Origin: Solimonas marina
Lineage (GTDB): Bacteria; Pseudomonadota; Gammaproteobacteria; Nevskiales; Nevskiaceae
NCBI RefSeq assembly: GCF_012241385.1
Contig: NZ_JAAVXB010000013.1
Span: forward strand, 1 to 64,000
DNA length: 64,000 bases
Direction of reading: 5' to 3'
Shown here one piece after another: positions 1 to 8,284 of this stretch (its first letter is position 1; every line of letters begins with the position of its first letter). The position numbers and the translations under genes are program-made. The notes under the pieces are model-generated. The model did not search any database and had not been told where the DNA came from. It worked only from the letters and a program-made list of their open reading frames with translations.

Positions 1-213
1 CTGTCGGTGTGCCGCACATCGCTCTCCACCTCAACTCTACCCCCTCCCTCAGACACAAGCGGCGCAAGCCGCGACCAATGTGTCGCTCGCCCTGCCTGGG
101 CAAAATCGAAAAACTGGAACCTCAGATCGAATCAAAAAAGCATCACCTTTCAAATCGCTTTTCAATCTGTGAAATCTGTGGTTCCCGCATTTTCCTCGAG
201 TAACGCCGCCCCC
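1..213. other. Non-coding edge with REP-like half site
   Basis: No convincing coding frame is seen here. Positions 58-76 read AGCGGCGCAAGCCGCGACC, one arm of the REP-like inverted repeat found complete at 13042-13107. The rest is AT-richer sequence downstream of the minus-strand permease gene and may hold its terminator, but I see no clear stem followed by a T run. Confidence 0.5.
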
Positions 214-2118
214 TCATGAACTGGCCTGCAGGAAGCGGATCTCGCGCGCGGTCTCGATCGGGTTGGCGTCGGCGACCAGTTCGTTGAAGCGGTAGCTGGC
301 GATGCGCGCGGCCTCGACGACGCCACTGGCGCGTTCGACGGCCACGGTGTTCGCAAGCCGAGACCAGCCCTGTGCGAGCAGCCGCTCGTAGCGCTCGACA
401 TCGCGCGCACACACCACCAGCGGAAAACCGAAGTGCATGCGATAGGCCTGCGCCAACGCGCGCACTTCATCGTGCTCGTCCTCACCCAGACTGCCGAGGC
501 CGGCCTCGTCGTGATCGTCGATATAGGCGTTGCCTGCGTCGTCTTCGCTGCCGAGATCGGCATAGGCGTTGAGCAGTTCGAGCTGCTGCGCCTCGTCCCC
601 CGACAGCAGCGCTTCCTGGAAGGCCGCACGCAGCGCGTTCGGGTCGGCATACGGGCGTTGCGCCCAGGCGCGTTCGAGCACCCACGGCGTCTGCTCGACG
701 AGACCGCCGAAGGTCTGCGCGAATGCTTCGTACGGCATCGCGTTGACCTGTTCGAGCGTCACCAGCGCGTCGCCGGGACGGCCGGCGACGGCCGCATGGC
801 GACCGCCGCCGAGGTGGAAGAACAAGGCATTGAGCAGAATTGCCGCCAGCGCACCGAGCGTGATGCCGCTGCCGAAGATGATCTGCAGCCAGTCCGGCAT
901 CGCACCGGCGACATACGGCTGCGCCGTCACCAGCATCGCCAGACCGAGACTGCTGCCGACGATGACGAGATTGCGATGATCGCTGAAGTCGACCTTGCCG
1001 AGCGTCTGAATGCCGACCACGGCGACCGCCGCGAACATCGCCAGCGCCGCACCGCCCAGCACCGGATGCGGAATACCGGCAACGATCGCCGCCGCCTTCG
1101 GCATCGAGCCGAGGATCAGCATGATCACACCGGCGGCGCAGACCACCCAGCGGCTCTTGATCTGCGTCAGCCGCACGAGGCCGACGTTCTCCGCGTAGCA
1201 GGTGTACGGAAACGAGTTGAGCACGCCGCCCAGCAGGGTCGCCAGACCGTCGGCACGCAGCGTGCGCGCGATGTCGTCGCGGCGAATGCGCTTGCGCACG
1301 ATCTCGCCGGTCGCGTAAACGTCGCCGGTGCTCTCGACCATGGTGATCAGCATCACCACGATCATCGACACGATCGCCGTCACGCTGAACGTCGGCCAGC
1401 CGAAATAGAACGGCAGCGTATAGCCGAGCGCCGACGAGGTCTCGACCGCGTCGAAATGCGCGTCGCCGAGCAGCCACGCGACCAGCGTGCCGATGACCAG
1501 ACCGGCGAGCACCGCGACCGTCGCCATGAAGCCGCGAAAGAAGCGCTGCATCGCGACGATCAGCGCCAGCGTGCCGAACGCGTATAGCAGATCCTTGAGC
1601 AGCACCGGGTTCTGGATCGCGTTCGGCCCCTTGCCGACCACCACATCGTTGGCGGCGACCGGCAGCAACGCCAGACCGATGATGAGGATCACCGAGCCGG
1701 TGACGACCGGCGGGAAAAAGCGCGCAAGGCGCGCGAAGTACGGCGCCGCGAAGAAGGTGAACAGGCCGCCGGCCAGCACCGCGCCATAGATCGCCAGCAA
1801 ACCCGACGTGCCACCGCCACCGGCGACGCCGATGCTGATCATCGGACCCACTGCGGTAAACGTCACGCCTTGCAGCAGCGGCAGCCGCACGCCGATCTTC
1901 GGCCCGAGTCCGACCGACTGGATGATGGACGCGATGCCGCAGGTGAACAGATCGGCATTGATCAGATGGATCAGCTGTGCGGTCGAAAGGCCCAGTCCGC
2001 CGGCGACCAGGATCGGCACCAGCACCGCGCCGGCGTAGAACGCCAGCACGTGCTGCAGGCCATAGGCCGCCAGTTTCGGCAGCGGCAGGACTTCATCGAC
2101 CGGGTGAATACGTTTCAT
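214..2118 (-). CDS. NCS2 purine permease fused to a C-terminal OHCU-decarboxylase-like domain
   Basis: The 634-residue product has two parts. Residues 1-440 are a multi-pass NCS2 (nucleobase:cation symporter 2, xanthine/urate branch) permease, with the TM8 glutamate region VESTGDVYATGE (E262) and the TM10 motif FPYTCYAENVGLV (E310 where many members have Gln). Residues about 452-634 resemble OHCU decarboxylase, the third enzyme of urate breakdown, including FGFPLVV and the terminal ARIASYRFNEL helix. The catalytic His-Pro of the family motif HP[DE]L is replaced by Tyr519-Ala520, so decarboxylase activity is doubtful. The start at 2118 is chosen because the NCS2 homology begins MKRIHPVDEV; the frame is open further upstream. 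It is the last gene of the receptor operon, 40 bp after the cupin gene. Uptake of urate or xanthine across the inner membrane is inferred. Confidence 0.88.
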   Translation of the reverse strand: MKRIHPVDEVLPLPKLAAYGLQHVLAFYAGAVLVPILVAGGLGLSTAQLIHLINADLFTCGIASIIQSVGLGPKIGVRLPLLQGVTFTAVGPMISIGVAGGGGTSGLLAIYGAVLAGGLFTFFAAPYFARLARFFPPVVTGSVILIIGLALLPVAANDVVVGKGPNAIQNPVLLKDLLYAFGTLALIVAMQRFFRGFMATVAVLAGLVIGTLVAWLLGDAHFDAVETSSALGYTLPFYFGWPTFSVTAIVSMIVVMLITMVESTGDVYATGEIVRKRIRRDDIARTLRADGLATLLGGVLNSFPYTCYAENVGLVRLTQIKSRWVVCAAGVIMLILGSMPKAAAIVAGIPHPVLGGAALAMFAAVAVVGIQTLGKVDFSDHRNLVIVGSSLGLAMLVTAQPYVAGAMPDWLQIIFGSGITLGALAAILLNALFFHLGGGRHAAVAGRPGDALVTLEQVNAMPYEAFAQTFGGLVEQTPWVLERAWAQRPYADPNALRAAFQEALLSGDEAQQLELLNAYADLGSEDDAGNAYIDDHDEAGLGSLGEDEHDEVRALAQAYRMHFGFPLVVCARDVERYERLLAQGWSRLANTVAVERASGVVEAARIASYRFNELVADANPIETAREIRFLQASS

Positions 2119-2158
2119 TGCGGCTCCGCATGCCGTACGGCAAAAGATCGGAAGAGGC

Positions 2159-2821
2159 TCATGGCGTGCGGCCGGCAGCGTCCGTCGCTGGCTCCAGCGG
2201 CGCAAAATTCTTGCCGGAAGCATGATCGCCCTGCTTGAAATTGGGACCAATCAGCGTGCGCAGAAATGCCGGCGTCGCCCAGTCCGATGCACCGGCGTAA
2301 CGCTCGACGAACGCCGCGCCCGCGCCGATGCGTACACGCTTCGGACTCCAGGCTGGCGTAACCACCGAGCCAACGAGCACGTACGGCGCACCGCTGCGCA
2401 ACACGATGGCCTTCGTCGTATCGGCCGGAACCGCGACGAACGGCGTCTGCCCCGCAGCGACATCGTGCCCCATGACACGATGCTCGACGTGGCCATCCGG
2501 ATAGAACAGATAGTAATCAGCCGGGCCGCCGTCGATCAGAACCTGATAGTCGTCGGAGGCGAGCCAGTGCAGGTGATTCTGCGGATCTTTCGGCGTCAGC
2601 AGGTAATAGATCGCATTGCTTGCCGGCGAGCGTCCGTCCGCGGCTCGGACTTCGACCCCAGACACGCGCAGCACGCGAAAGAACCCGCCTTCGCCATCCA
2701 GCGTCTGCAATCCGAGCTGACGTATCCACTGCGCCGCCGTCTGCGGCGGCCCGTCCGCATGTGCGGCGCCGCCCAGCGACAGGGCGGCGGCCAGCAGTGC
2801 CGCCGCCCCTTTCCTGCGCAT
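2159..2821 (-). CDS. Exported DUF985-type cupin protein
   Basis: The 220-residue product starts with a Sec-type signal peptide (MRRKGAAALLAAALSLGGAAHA). The rest resembles the DUF985/Cupin_5 family: AAQWIRQLGLQTLDGEGGFFRV, then AIYYLLTPKDPQNHLHW, YYLFYPDGHVEHRVMG and APYVLVGSVVTPAW, the usual cupin strands. Members I know of are usually cytoplasmic and of unknown function, sometimes annotated as sugar epimerase-like, so export is unusual. Its ATG overlaps the TGA of the NUP gene by one base, implying translational coupling. The context suggests a periplasmic role in purine nucleoside or ribose handling, but nothing proves a reaction. Confidence 0.8.
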   Translation of the reverse strand: MRRKGAAALLAAALSLGGAAHADGPPQTAAQWIRQLGLQTLDGEGGFFRVLRVSGVEVRAADGRSPASNAIYYLLTPKDPQNHLHWLASDDYQVLIDGGPADYYLFYPDGHVEHRVMGHDVAAGQTPFVAVPADTTKAIVLRSGAPYVLVGSVVTPAWSPKRVRIGAGAAFVERYAGASDWATPAFLRTLIGPNFKQGDHASGKNFAPLEPATDAAGRTP

Positions 2822-3918
2822 CACGACGACGGCACGTGGTCGCGATACTGATCCCAGTGCTGGACGATTTCGTCGACGACCTTCGATCCGACCTTGTACG
2901 CCGCACCCGTCGCCATATCGAGCGCCGAATACCCCTCGCCCGGCGCACCGGCGTGATCTTCGAGCAGGCTTTCGGCGGCGGTCATGCCCGGCGGCTGCAT
3001 CGAGTAGTTGCTGGCGGTACGCAGCACCATCAGGCGATTGAAATCGACCTTGCCGGTCGGCGTCAGGTAGGTCAGCGACTGCGCGGTGCCGGTGTCTTCC
3101 ATCGCCGAGCTGACGAACTCGCCCTTGCCGTCTGTCCAGTACTTGACCCAGCGGTTGGCCCACTCGTTCATCAGCTTGCCGTGCCAGTAGGTCATCGCCG
3201 CCAGGTTGTCGCCCTTGAGCACGAACGGCGGCTTCTGCGCGTTCGGGAACCCCTTGTAGCGGGCCCGGCGCTGCTGCAGCACCGGGCTGTCGCCGAGGTC
3301 GACGTTCCTGGTCAGCTGATAGGCCCAATCGGTCAAACCGGCGTTCAGATGAAACACCTCGCCCATCGGCTCGGGCTTGGGCAGACCGTAGGGCTCCTTG
3401 GTCCCGAGCGGGAAATAACCGGTCGACCAGTCCTTGGGCATTTCGCGCGGGTCGATCTCATGCGCGAGATCGCCGTCGACCAACCATTCGGCCCAGGCGG
3501 CCGAACCGATCGACGCGTCTTCGGGGTCGAAGCCGGCAATGCCGGCAACCAGCCAGTAGGCATGCGACAGGTCGAAGCGCGGGTCCATACCCAGCTCCAT
3601 GACCGCCGACGCCGAGTTGGCGGTGCCCATGCCGGTCACCATGCCCAGCACGCCGGTCTGCGGATTGAGGTACAGGTCGTGATGATGCGCGAAGGGAAAA
3701 CGCTCATCGAGCTTCTGGCCCTCCTTCCAGTGCTGGAACTCGCCAGCCGTATCGCCACTGTCCTTGCCGATCTCGAACATCGACACCACCACCACCTTGA
3801 CCGGAATCGGCTTCGGGGCGGCGGCGACCGCCTTGGCGTCCGACGCCGGCTTGGTGCAGGCCGACAGGCCGGCGACGACGACGAGTGCGACAGCAACGAT
3901 ACGAAACGGTGACTTCAT
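2821..3918 (-). CDS. NUP-family purine nucleoside permease-like lipoprotein
   Basis: The 365-residue product resembles the NUP family (PF06516, named from the Candida purine nucleoside permease). A lipobox LSAC with Cys21 follows a short hydrophobic stretch, so it is predicted to be a lipoprotein rather than a polytopic permease. Family-like blocks include VVSMFEIGKDSGDTAGEFQHW, the Gly-rich VTGMGTANSASAVM, GFPNAQKPPFVLKGDN and VLRTASNYSMQPPGM. As I recall, NUP proteins share the nucleoside phosphorylase fold, so a periplasmic nucleoside-binding or cleaving role is possible. A strong AAGGAG lies 6 bp before the ATG. It sits 140 bp downstream of the receptor gene and overlaps the cupin gene. 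A paralogue of the same length is encoded at 9855-10952. Confidence 0.88.
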   Translation of the reverse strand: MKSPFRIVAVALVVVAGLSACTKPASDAKAVAAAPKPIPVKVVVVSMFEIGKDSGDTAGEFQHWKEGQKLDERFPFAHHHDLYLNPQTGVLGMVTGMGTANSASAVMELGMDPRFDLSHAYWLVAGIAGFDPEDASIGSAAWAEWLVDGDLAHEIDPREMPKDWSTGYFPLGTKEPYGLPKPEPMGEVFHLNAGLTDWAYQLTRNVDLGDSPVLQQRRARYKGFPNAQKPPFVLKGDNLAAMTYWHGKLMNEWANRWVKYWTDGKGEFVSSAMEDTGTAQSLTYLTPTGKVDFNRLMVLRTASNYSMQPPGMTAAESLLEDHAGAPGEGYSALDMATGAAYKVGSKVVDEIVQHWDQYRDHVPSS

Positions 3919-4004
3919 CAGTAACTCCTTGCAGCCGGTCCGGACGGCGGCGCTGTCGCGCCCGCTCGCTACGCAACCGGCATCTCTCGATATTCAAAAC
4001 GACA

Positions 4005-4035
4005 ACGCCGCTGCCGGAATCTCCGTCAGCGGCGT
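4005..4035 (-). terminator. Hairpin between receptor and NUP gene
   Basis: ACGCCGCTG (4005-4013) pairs with CAGCGGCGT (4027-4035), a 9-bp GC-rich stem. On the minus strand it follows the receptor stop codon by 23 bp and is followed by a short GTTTTG run. It may terminate or attenuate transcription between the receptor and the downstream NUP gene. Confidence 0.45.
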
Positions 4036-4058
4036 CGCCGTTACCACCGGGAACCGAC

Positions 4059-6587
4059 TTAGAACTTGTAGGCCAGCGACATCGTCCAGTTGCGCGGCAG
4101 CTCCGGCAGCACAACCGACGAACCGAACAGGTCCGGGAAGTTCGAGCGGAAGTACTTTTCGTTCGTCAGGTTCTTGCCCTGAAGACCGAACTTCCAGTGC
4201 TTGCTCTCATAGTTCGTACCCGCGTTGACCAGCGTGTACGACGGCAGCTTGACGGCCTTCGAGAAGCCCGAGTAGGTCGAATCGACATGGGTCATGCCGA
4301 CCGTGCCGGTCAGGCCGTCGAGGATCGTGCCGTCGAAGCTGTAGATCAGGTAGATCGAGTAGACATTCTCCGGCACGCCCTGCTTGCGACCGTCGGTGGT
4401 CAGCACCAGGCCGTTGATGACACCGCCGTACATGTCCGCCGGATCGACGCCGGCCGGCAGGTCACCGGCACCGGCGAAGCTGAACTGCGAGCCGTTTTGC
4501 TTGGCGGTCTCGTTGTAGACCTTGGTGTTGCTGTAGTTCGCCGCGATGGCCAGGTTGTTGGTCAGCACCGCGCGCAACTCGGCTTCCCAGCCCTTGCCCA
4601 GCGTGGTGTTGTTGGTCACCGTGTTCTGCGCGCTGTAGTCGAGACGCTGCTGCCGGTAATGCGCGAACGACGCATAGATGCGGTCATCCCAGAAGCTGCC
4701 CTTGACGCCGATTTCGGTCAGCGTCGAGTTGGCGACGGCGTTCTTGCTGGCCACCGCGTCTGCCGGGATTTCACCGCCCTGACCGACGATCATGGTCGAC
4801 TGCTTGGCGCGCGTGAAGTACGGGCTGATGCCGAGGACCGGGATGTCGTAGTTGGTGCTGAACGACCACGACCACGCGCCGTCGGTGTCCTTGTGCTTGT
4901 CGTTGTCCGTGCAGTCGACACCCGTGGTGCAGGTCGACGTCATGTGCAGCGAGTCGTAACGACCGCCACCGGTGAAATGCAGACTGTCGAAGAATGTGTA
5001 GTCCGCCATGCCGGCCAGGCCGTAGTCGAAGTAATCGCCCACCGTGCGCGACGACCACGGCTCGACCGTCGGGCCGTCACGCGTCGACAGCGTGCGGCGG
5101 TCGAAGGCCGAAGCCTGTTCGGTGATATCGCGACGATCGAAGTACTCATAGGCGAAGTTGTCGCCATGGCTGAACTTCTGGTGGCGCAACGACGGGCTGA
5201 ACTGATAGGCCGACTTCAGCCAGTCGCCGACGTCCTTGTTGTAGGCGAGGATGATCTGATCCTCGAACGCCCAGGTGTCCGCCATCTGCGAGAAGCCGTA
5301 GGCGTTCTCGTTGTTGTTGTTGAGCGAATCGTAGAAGACCTTGTTGGTCAGCTTCAGATTGTCGGTGAAGCTGTGAATGATGTCGAAGTACAGCGTCTTG
5401 ACCTGGTCGGTCAGGCTGTCTTCCGGTGCCACCAGAACCTGGCTGCCATTGATGTGCGCCGTACCCGGATTGACCAGCGCCATGTTCGGGTGGTTGGCCA
5501 GATCGGCGTTGACCGTGGCGGCGCTCTGTTCATTGACGGAGCCGAAGTTCACGTTCGGGTCGCTGCTGCCGAACGGATAGAAGATGCTGAGATTGGCGGC
5601 ACCGGCCTCGGCCGCGGAAATCCGTCCGTCGCCGTTGGTGTCGATCGACGTCGGGTGGCCGGTCACGTACGTGCCGTGATCGATCAGATCCTGCGAAAGA
5701 CGGTTCCAGCCGGCGACCTGGTTGCCTTCGTATTCCTGATACATGCCACCGAACTCGATGCGCGTCTTGTCGGTGAGATCGGCATCGAACGAAGCCTGGT
5801 AGATGCTCTGGTTGGTCGACGTGTTGTCGTAGTACGACCCGGCATTCTGCGCCTCGGCGTAGAGGTAGTAGCCGAAGGCCTGACCGAATACCTTGCCCGG
5901 GCCGCCGACTTCGCCGTGCAGGGTGTTGTTGTCCCAGCTGCCGCGCACCACACCGAACTCGCCGGCCGGCTTGGTCATGTACGCGCCGTCCTGCGCGCGC
6001 GCCGACTTCGGAATGAAGTTCAGATAGCCGCCGATCTTCGACGGACCGTAAATCGGCGACGCCGGGCCGCGGACGATGTCGATGCGATCCGACGCACCGA
6101 TCGGCTGCGGATAGTTGCCGGGGTTGTCGACACGACGCACGCCACGGAAGTAGTTCTCGCCCGGCGTGCCGCGCACGTCGAGCGAGCCGGCCACGCCGAA
6201 GAACGACTGCGTGAACGAACCCGGCGTCAGCGCGACGATGTCGTTGATGTCGGTGATGTTGAACTTGGTCAGCATCTCCTGGCTGATCGACGTCACCGCG
6301 CGCGGCGTGTCCTTGATGCTCTTGTTGAAGCCGAACACCGAGTCGTTGGGCTCGGTCGGCAGGATGTTGACTTCACGGTTGACGCGCGACTTGACGATCA
6401 CCTCGGCAATGCCGCTGTTGTCGGTGGCGGTCGTGGTGCTGCTGTCGTTCTGCGCCACCTGCACCGGTGCCGCGGCCGTTGCCGCCGCATCGTCGGCTGC
6501 CGCCGCGATGGCAGGCAGGCCCATGCCGCTGCCGAGCGCCATCAGCGCAATCGCCCGCATCTTGAAAGCCGGTTTCACACGTTTCAT
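4059..6587 (-). CDS. TonB-dependent outer-membrane receptor
   Basis: The 842-residue product has a signal peptide (MKRVKPAFKMRAIALMALGSG to AIAAA), an N-terminal plug (DTPRAVTSISQEMLTKFNITDINDIVALTPG, then RIDIVRGPASPIYGPSKIGGYLNF) and a beta barrel ending in the typical aromatic residue (MSLAYKF). The plug is of the siderophore/FecA-like class, but the gene leads an operon for NUP protein, cupin and purine permease, so the substrate is more likely a purine compound or nucleotide complex; this is inference. Residues 316-327 (DTNGDGRISAAE) match the EF-hand calcium loop and lie in an insert between barrel strands. The start is supported by AGGGGA 7 bp upstream of the ATG. Confidence 0.92.
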   Translation of the reverse strand: MKRVKPAFKMRAIALMALGSGMGLPAIAAAADDAAATAAAPVQVAQNDSSTTTATDNSGIAEVIVKSRVNREVNILPTEPNDSVFGFNKSIKDTPRAVTSISQEMLTKFNITDINDIVALTPGSFTQSFFGVAGSLDVRGTPGENYFRGVRRVDNPGNYPQPIGASDRIDIVRGPASPIYGPSKIGGYLNFIPKSARAQDGAYMTKPAGEFGVVRGSWDNNTLHGEVGGPGKVFGQAFGYYLYAEAQNAGSYYDNTSTNQSIYQASFDADLTDKTRIEFGGMYQEYEGNQVAGWNRLSQDLIDHGTYVTGHPTSIDTNGDGRISAAEAGAANLSIFYPFGSSDPNVNFGSVNEQSAATVNADLANHPNMALVNPGTAHINGSQVLVAPEDSLTDQVKTLYFDIIHSFTDNLKLTNKVFYDSLNNNNENAYGFSQMADTWAFEDQIILAYNKDVGDWLKSAYQFSPSLRHQKFSHGDNFAYEYFDRRDITEQASAFDRRTLSTRDGPTVEPWSSRTVGDYFDYGLAGMADYTFFDSLHFTGGGRYDSLHMTSTCTTGVDCTDNDKHKDTDGAWSWSFSTNYDIPVLGISPYFTRAKQSTMIVGQGGEIPADAVASKNAVANSTLTEIGVKGSFWDDRIYASFAHYRQQRLDYSAQNTVTNNTTLGKGWEAELRAVLTNNLAIAANYSNTKVYNETAKQNGSQFSFAGAGDLPAGVDPADMYGGVINGLVLTTDGRKQGVPENVYSIYLIYSFDGTILDGLTGTVGMTHVDSTYSGFSKAVKLPSYTLVNAGTNYESKHWKFGLQGKNLTNEKYFRSNFPDLFGSSVVLPELPRNWTMSLAYKF

Positions 6588-6856
6588 GCAACAGTCCCCT
6601 AGCAGAAGTCGAATCTCGAAAAAACGCCCGCGGTTCCGGCCACAGCGACAAGAAAGACAGGATTCGCACGAGTTGCGACATCCGCGTGACCGGCGGTCGA
6701 TCAAACGGTTTCACTCCCTGTCTTCCCGCGACCCGGCGCGAGAACCCACCATTGCAGCTGGTCCAAACCTCTCCCGGAGGGATGGCTCACCCGATGCGGT
6801 TATCGCACCTCGCCGCTTGCTGCGAACGAGCGCACTGCCACCGCGAGCGGATCACC

Positions 6857-6885
6857 GTATGCAAAATTTCAGAAACATTGCATAC
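6857..6885. promoter_or_regulatory. Inverted repeat GTATGCAA-N13-TTGCATAC
   Basis: GTATGCAA (6857-6864) and TTGCATAC (6878-6885) are exact reverse complements separated by 13 bases. The half-site is the same TTGCAT core as in the 7056 and 29646 palindromes, so it is probably bound by the same regulator. It lies 270 bp upstream of the receptor start codon. Confidence 0.55.
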
Positions 6886-7055
6886 AGACCTGAAGACACT
6901 GTGCGCAAAGGGCGTGCCATCGGCCGCCGACCCGCGCCGGGCCGTCAAATCCCCATTTCCGGGGGATATTCCGGGAAATCCCTCAGCACTCCGGACGGGG
7001 TCCGTGTAGATCGAGTGCATCGCAACGACACTTTTTGGCGCGCGTGCCCCGAGAT

Positions 7056-7089
7056 ATTGCATGCAATCTGAATATCGATTGCGTACGAT
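7056..7089. promoter_or_regulatory. Paired operator sites, 22-bp spacing
   Basis: ATTGCATGCAAT (7056-7067) is a perfect 12-bp palindrome. ATTGCGTACGAT (7078-7089) is an imperfect version whose centre is 22 bp away, two helical turns. The same arrangement in reverse order stands in front of the BMP gene at 29624-29657. The GntR/FCD regulator encoded at 17091-17837 is the local candidate to bind here. The sites lie about 470 bp from the receptor start, so the regulated promoter may be far upstream. Confidence 0.6.
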
Positions 7090-7107
7090 CTGCCGGCCTT
7101 GCGTTCG

Positions 7108-8271
7108 TTAGCGCGTCGAGCTGCCGTCGGCAGGGGCCAAAGGCCGATTCATGAGCCGGACCATCAGTGCGTAGACGCCCTTGACGTCGACATCACGCAC
7201 CACGGTTTCGCGCTGCTCGCCCAGATCGGGTTCATAGCCGGGCGACCACGACAGCGTGTCGCCATAACCCGGCCCGAACTGCGTATCGACGTCGACGTAC
7301 AGCGACGCCGATTGCGCGATCAGCGTCGGATCGAGCCAGACCGCCACCGCCAGTTCGTCCCACAACGGAAAGCCCGGTTCGTTGTGCTTGAGCTGACGCG
7401 TCAACGGCGTGTCGGCGGCGGTCATGCGCTTGAGCAGCGCCGGCGTCAGCTCGGTCGCGGTCGACGGATCGGACGGCACCATCACGATCTTCTTCCACGG
7501 CGCGCGCAAGACGATGCTCGCCGCCTCCGGGTCGAAACGCATGTTGAACTCGCGACGTGGCGAATTGACGAACTCGCGCGCGAACTGCTGCGCCGAGACC
7601 GAGTCCAGGCGCTGCCGCGGGTTGAGGCTGCCGCCCATGTAGACCAGTTCCTTGGCCAGCGACGCGAACTGCGGATCGAGGCGCTGCGCCAGCGCCAGAT
7701 TGGTCAGCGGTCCGGTGGCGACGATGCTGACCTGCCCCGGAAACTCGTGCACCTTGCGGATCAGGAAGTTCGCGGCGATCTCGGCCGACGGCCGGGTCGT
7801 CGGATTGCCTTCGGGCAAATCGGGCACGACGTCGGGGCCGTGATAGTGCGGCGGGCTTTGCTGGGTATCCTCGACCCACTTTTTCATCCACGCGCCCTTC
7901 CACACCAGCTTGCCGTACAGCGCTTCCCAGCGCTCGGTCAGCTTCTCGCTGTTGAGCAACGGATAGGTCGCGCCGGGCACGACGGGAATGTCGGTGCGAC
8001 CGACGATCTCCAGCATGCGCAGCGCATGCGCGACTTCCTCGTCGCGCCAGGCGTTGCCGCTGACGATGGTGATGCCGAGCACGTCGACGTCCGGTGCCTG
8101 CAGCGCCATCAATTGCGCAGGATGAAAGCCGTCCAGATCGTCGTCGAGAATCACCAGGCGCTTGCCGTCGGCGGCCTGTGCCGTATGCACGGTCAAGGTC
8201 AACAGGACCAGCAACGACAGCACCGCTGCGCCGCACCCACCGATCCACCGCTTCGTCCCTGTCGCTCGCAT
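7108..8271 (-). CDS. Exported nucleoside hydrolase-like protein (IUNH family)
   Basis: The 387-residue product has a Sec signal peptide (WIGGCGAAVLSLLVLLTLTVHTAQA) and then an inosine/uridine-preferring nucleoside hydrolase fold: TGPLTNLALAQRLDP, LVYMGGSLNP and the C-terminal LWDELAVAVWLDPTL. It should split nucleosides into base and ribose in the periplasm. The N-terminal metal motif, usually DTDPGxDD, reads DDDLDGFH (residues 43-50), so the last two aspartates are Phe-His; metal binding may differ. Start by ATG with GGAG 8 bp upstream, 13 bp after the deaminase stop. It is the last gene of the operon that runs from the alpha/beta hydrolase at 11902. Confidence 0.85.
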   Translation of the reverse strand: MRATGTKRWIGGCGAAVLSLLVLLTLTVHTAQAADGKRLVILDDDLDGFHPAQLMALQAPDVDVLGITIVSGNAWRDEEVAHALRMLEIVGRTDIPVVPGATYPLLNSEKLTERWEALYGKLVWKGAWMKKWVEDTQQSPPHYHGPDVVPDLPEGNPTTRPSAEIAANFLIRKVHEFPGQVSIVATGPLTNLALAQRLDPQFASLAKELVYMGGSLNPRQRLDSVSAQQFAREFVNSPRREFNMRFDPEAASIVLRAPWKKIVMVPSDPSTATELTPALLKRMTAADTPLTRQLKHNEPGFPLWDELAVAVWLDPTLIAQSASLYVDVDTQFGPGYGDTLSWSPGYEPDLGEQRETVVRDVDVKGVYALMVRLMNRPLAPADGSSTR

Positions 8272-8284
8272 CGTCGCCACTCCG

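Larger units (their letters stand above)
6588..7107. other. 520-bp upstream region of the receptor operon
   Basis: No gene is seen in this stretch. It separates the nucleoside hydrolase stop codon from the receptor start and must hold the receptor operon promoter on the minus strand. It contains the inverted repeat at 6857-6885, the paired palindromes at 7056-7089, and a weaker TTTCCGGGGGATATTCCGGGAAA-like dyad near 6951-6977. I could not pick a convincing -35/-10 pair. Confidence 0.6.

Noticed and set aside
4059-6587. Plain siderophore receptor
   Set aside because: The plug resembles siderophore receptors, but no siderophore or iron gene is near and the downstream genes are all purine-linked; kept as an alternative only.
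3885-6602. A 905-codon open frame antisense to the TonB-dependent receptor, and other long antisense frames such as 433-1587 and 25637-27682
   Set aside because: These are mirror frames of real genes in GC-rich DNA. Their translations are Arg/His/Val-rich without any recognisable domain.
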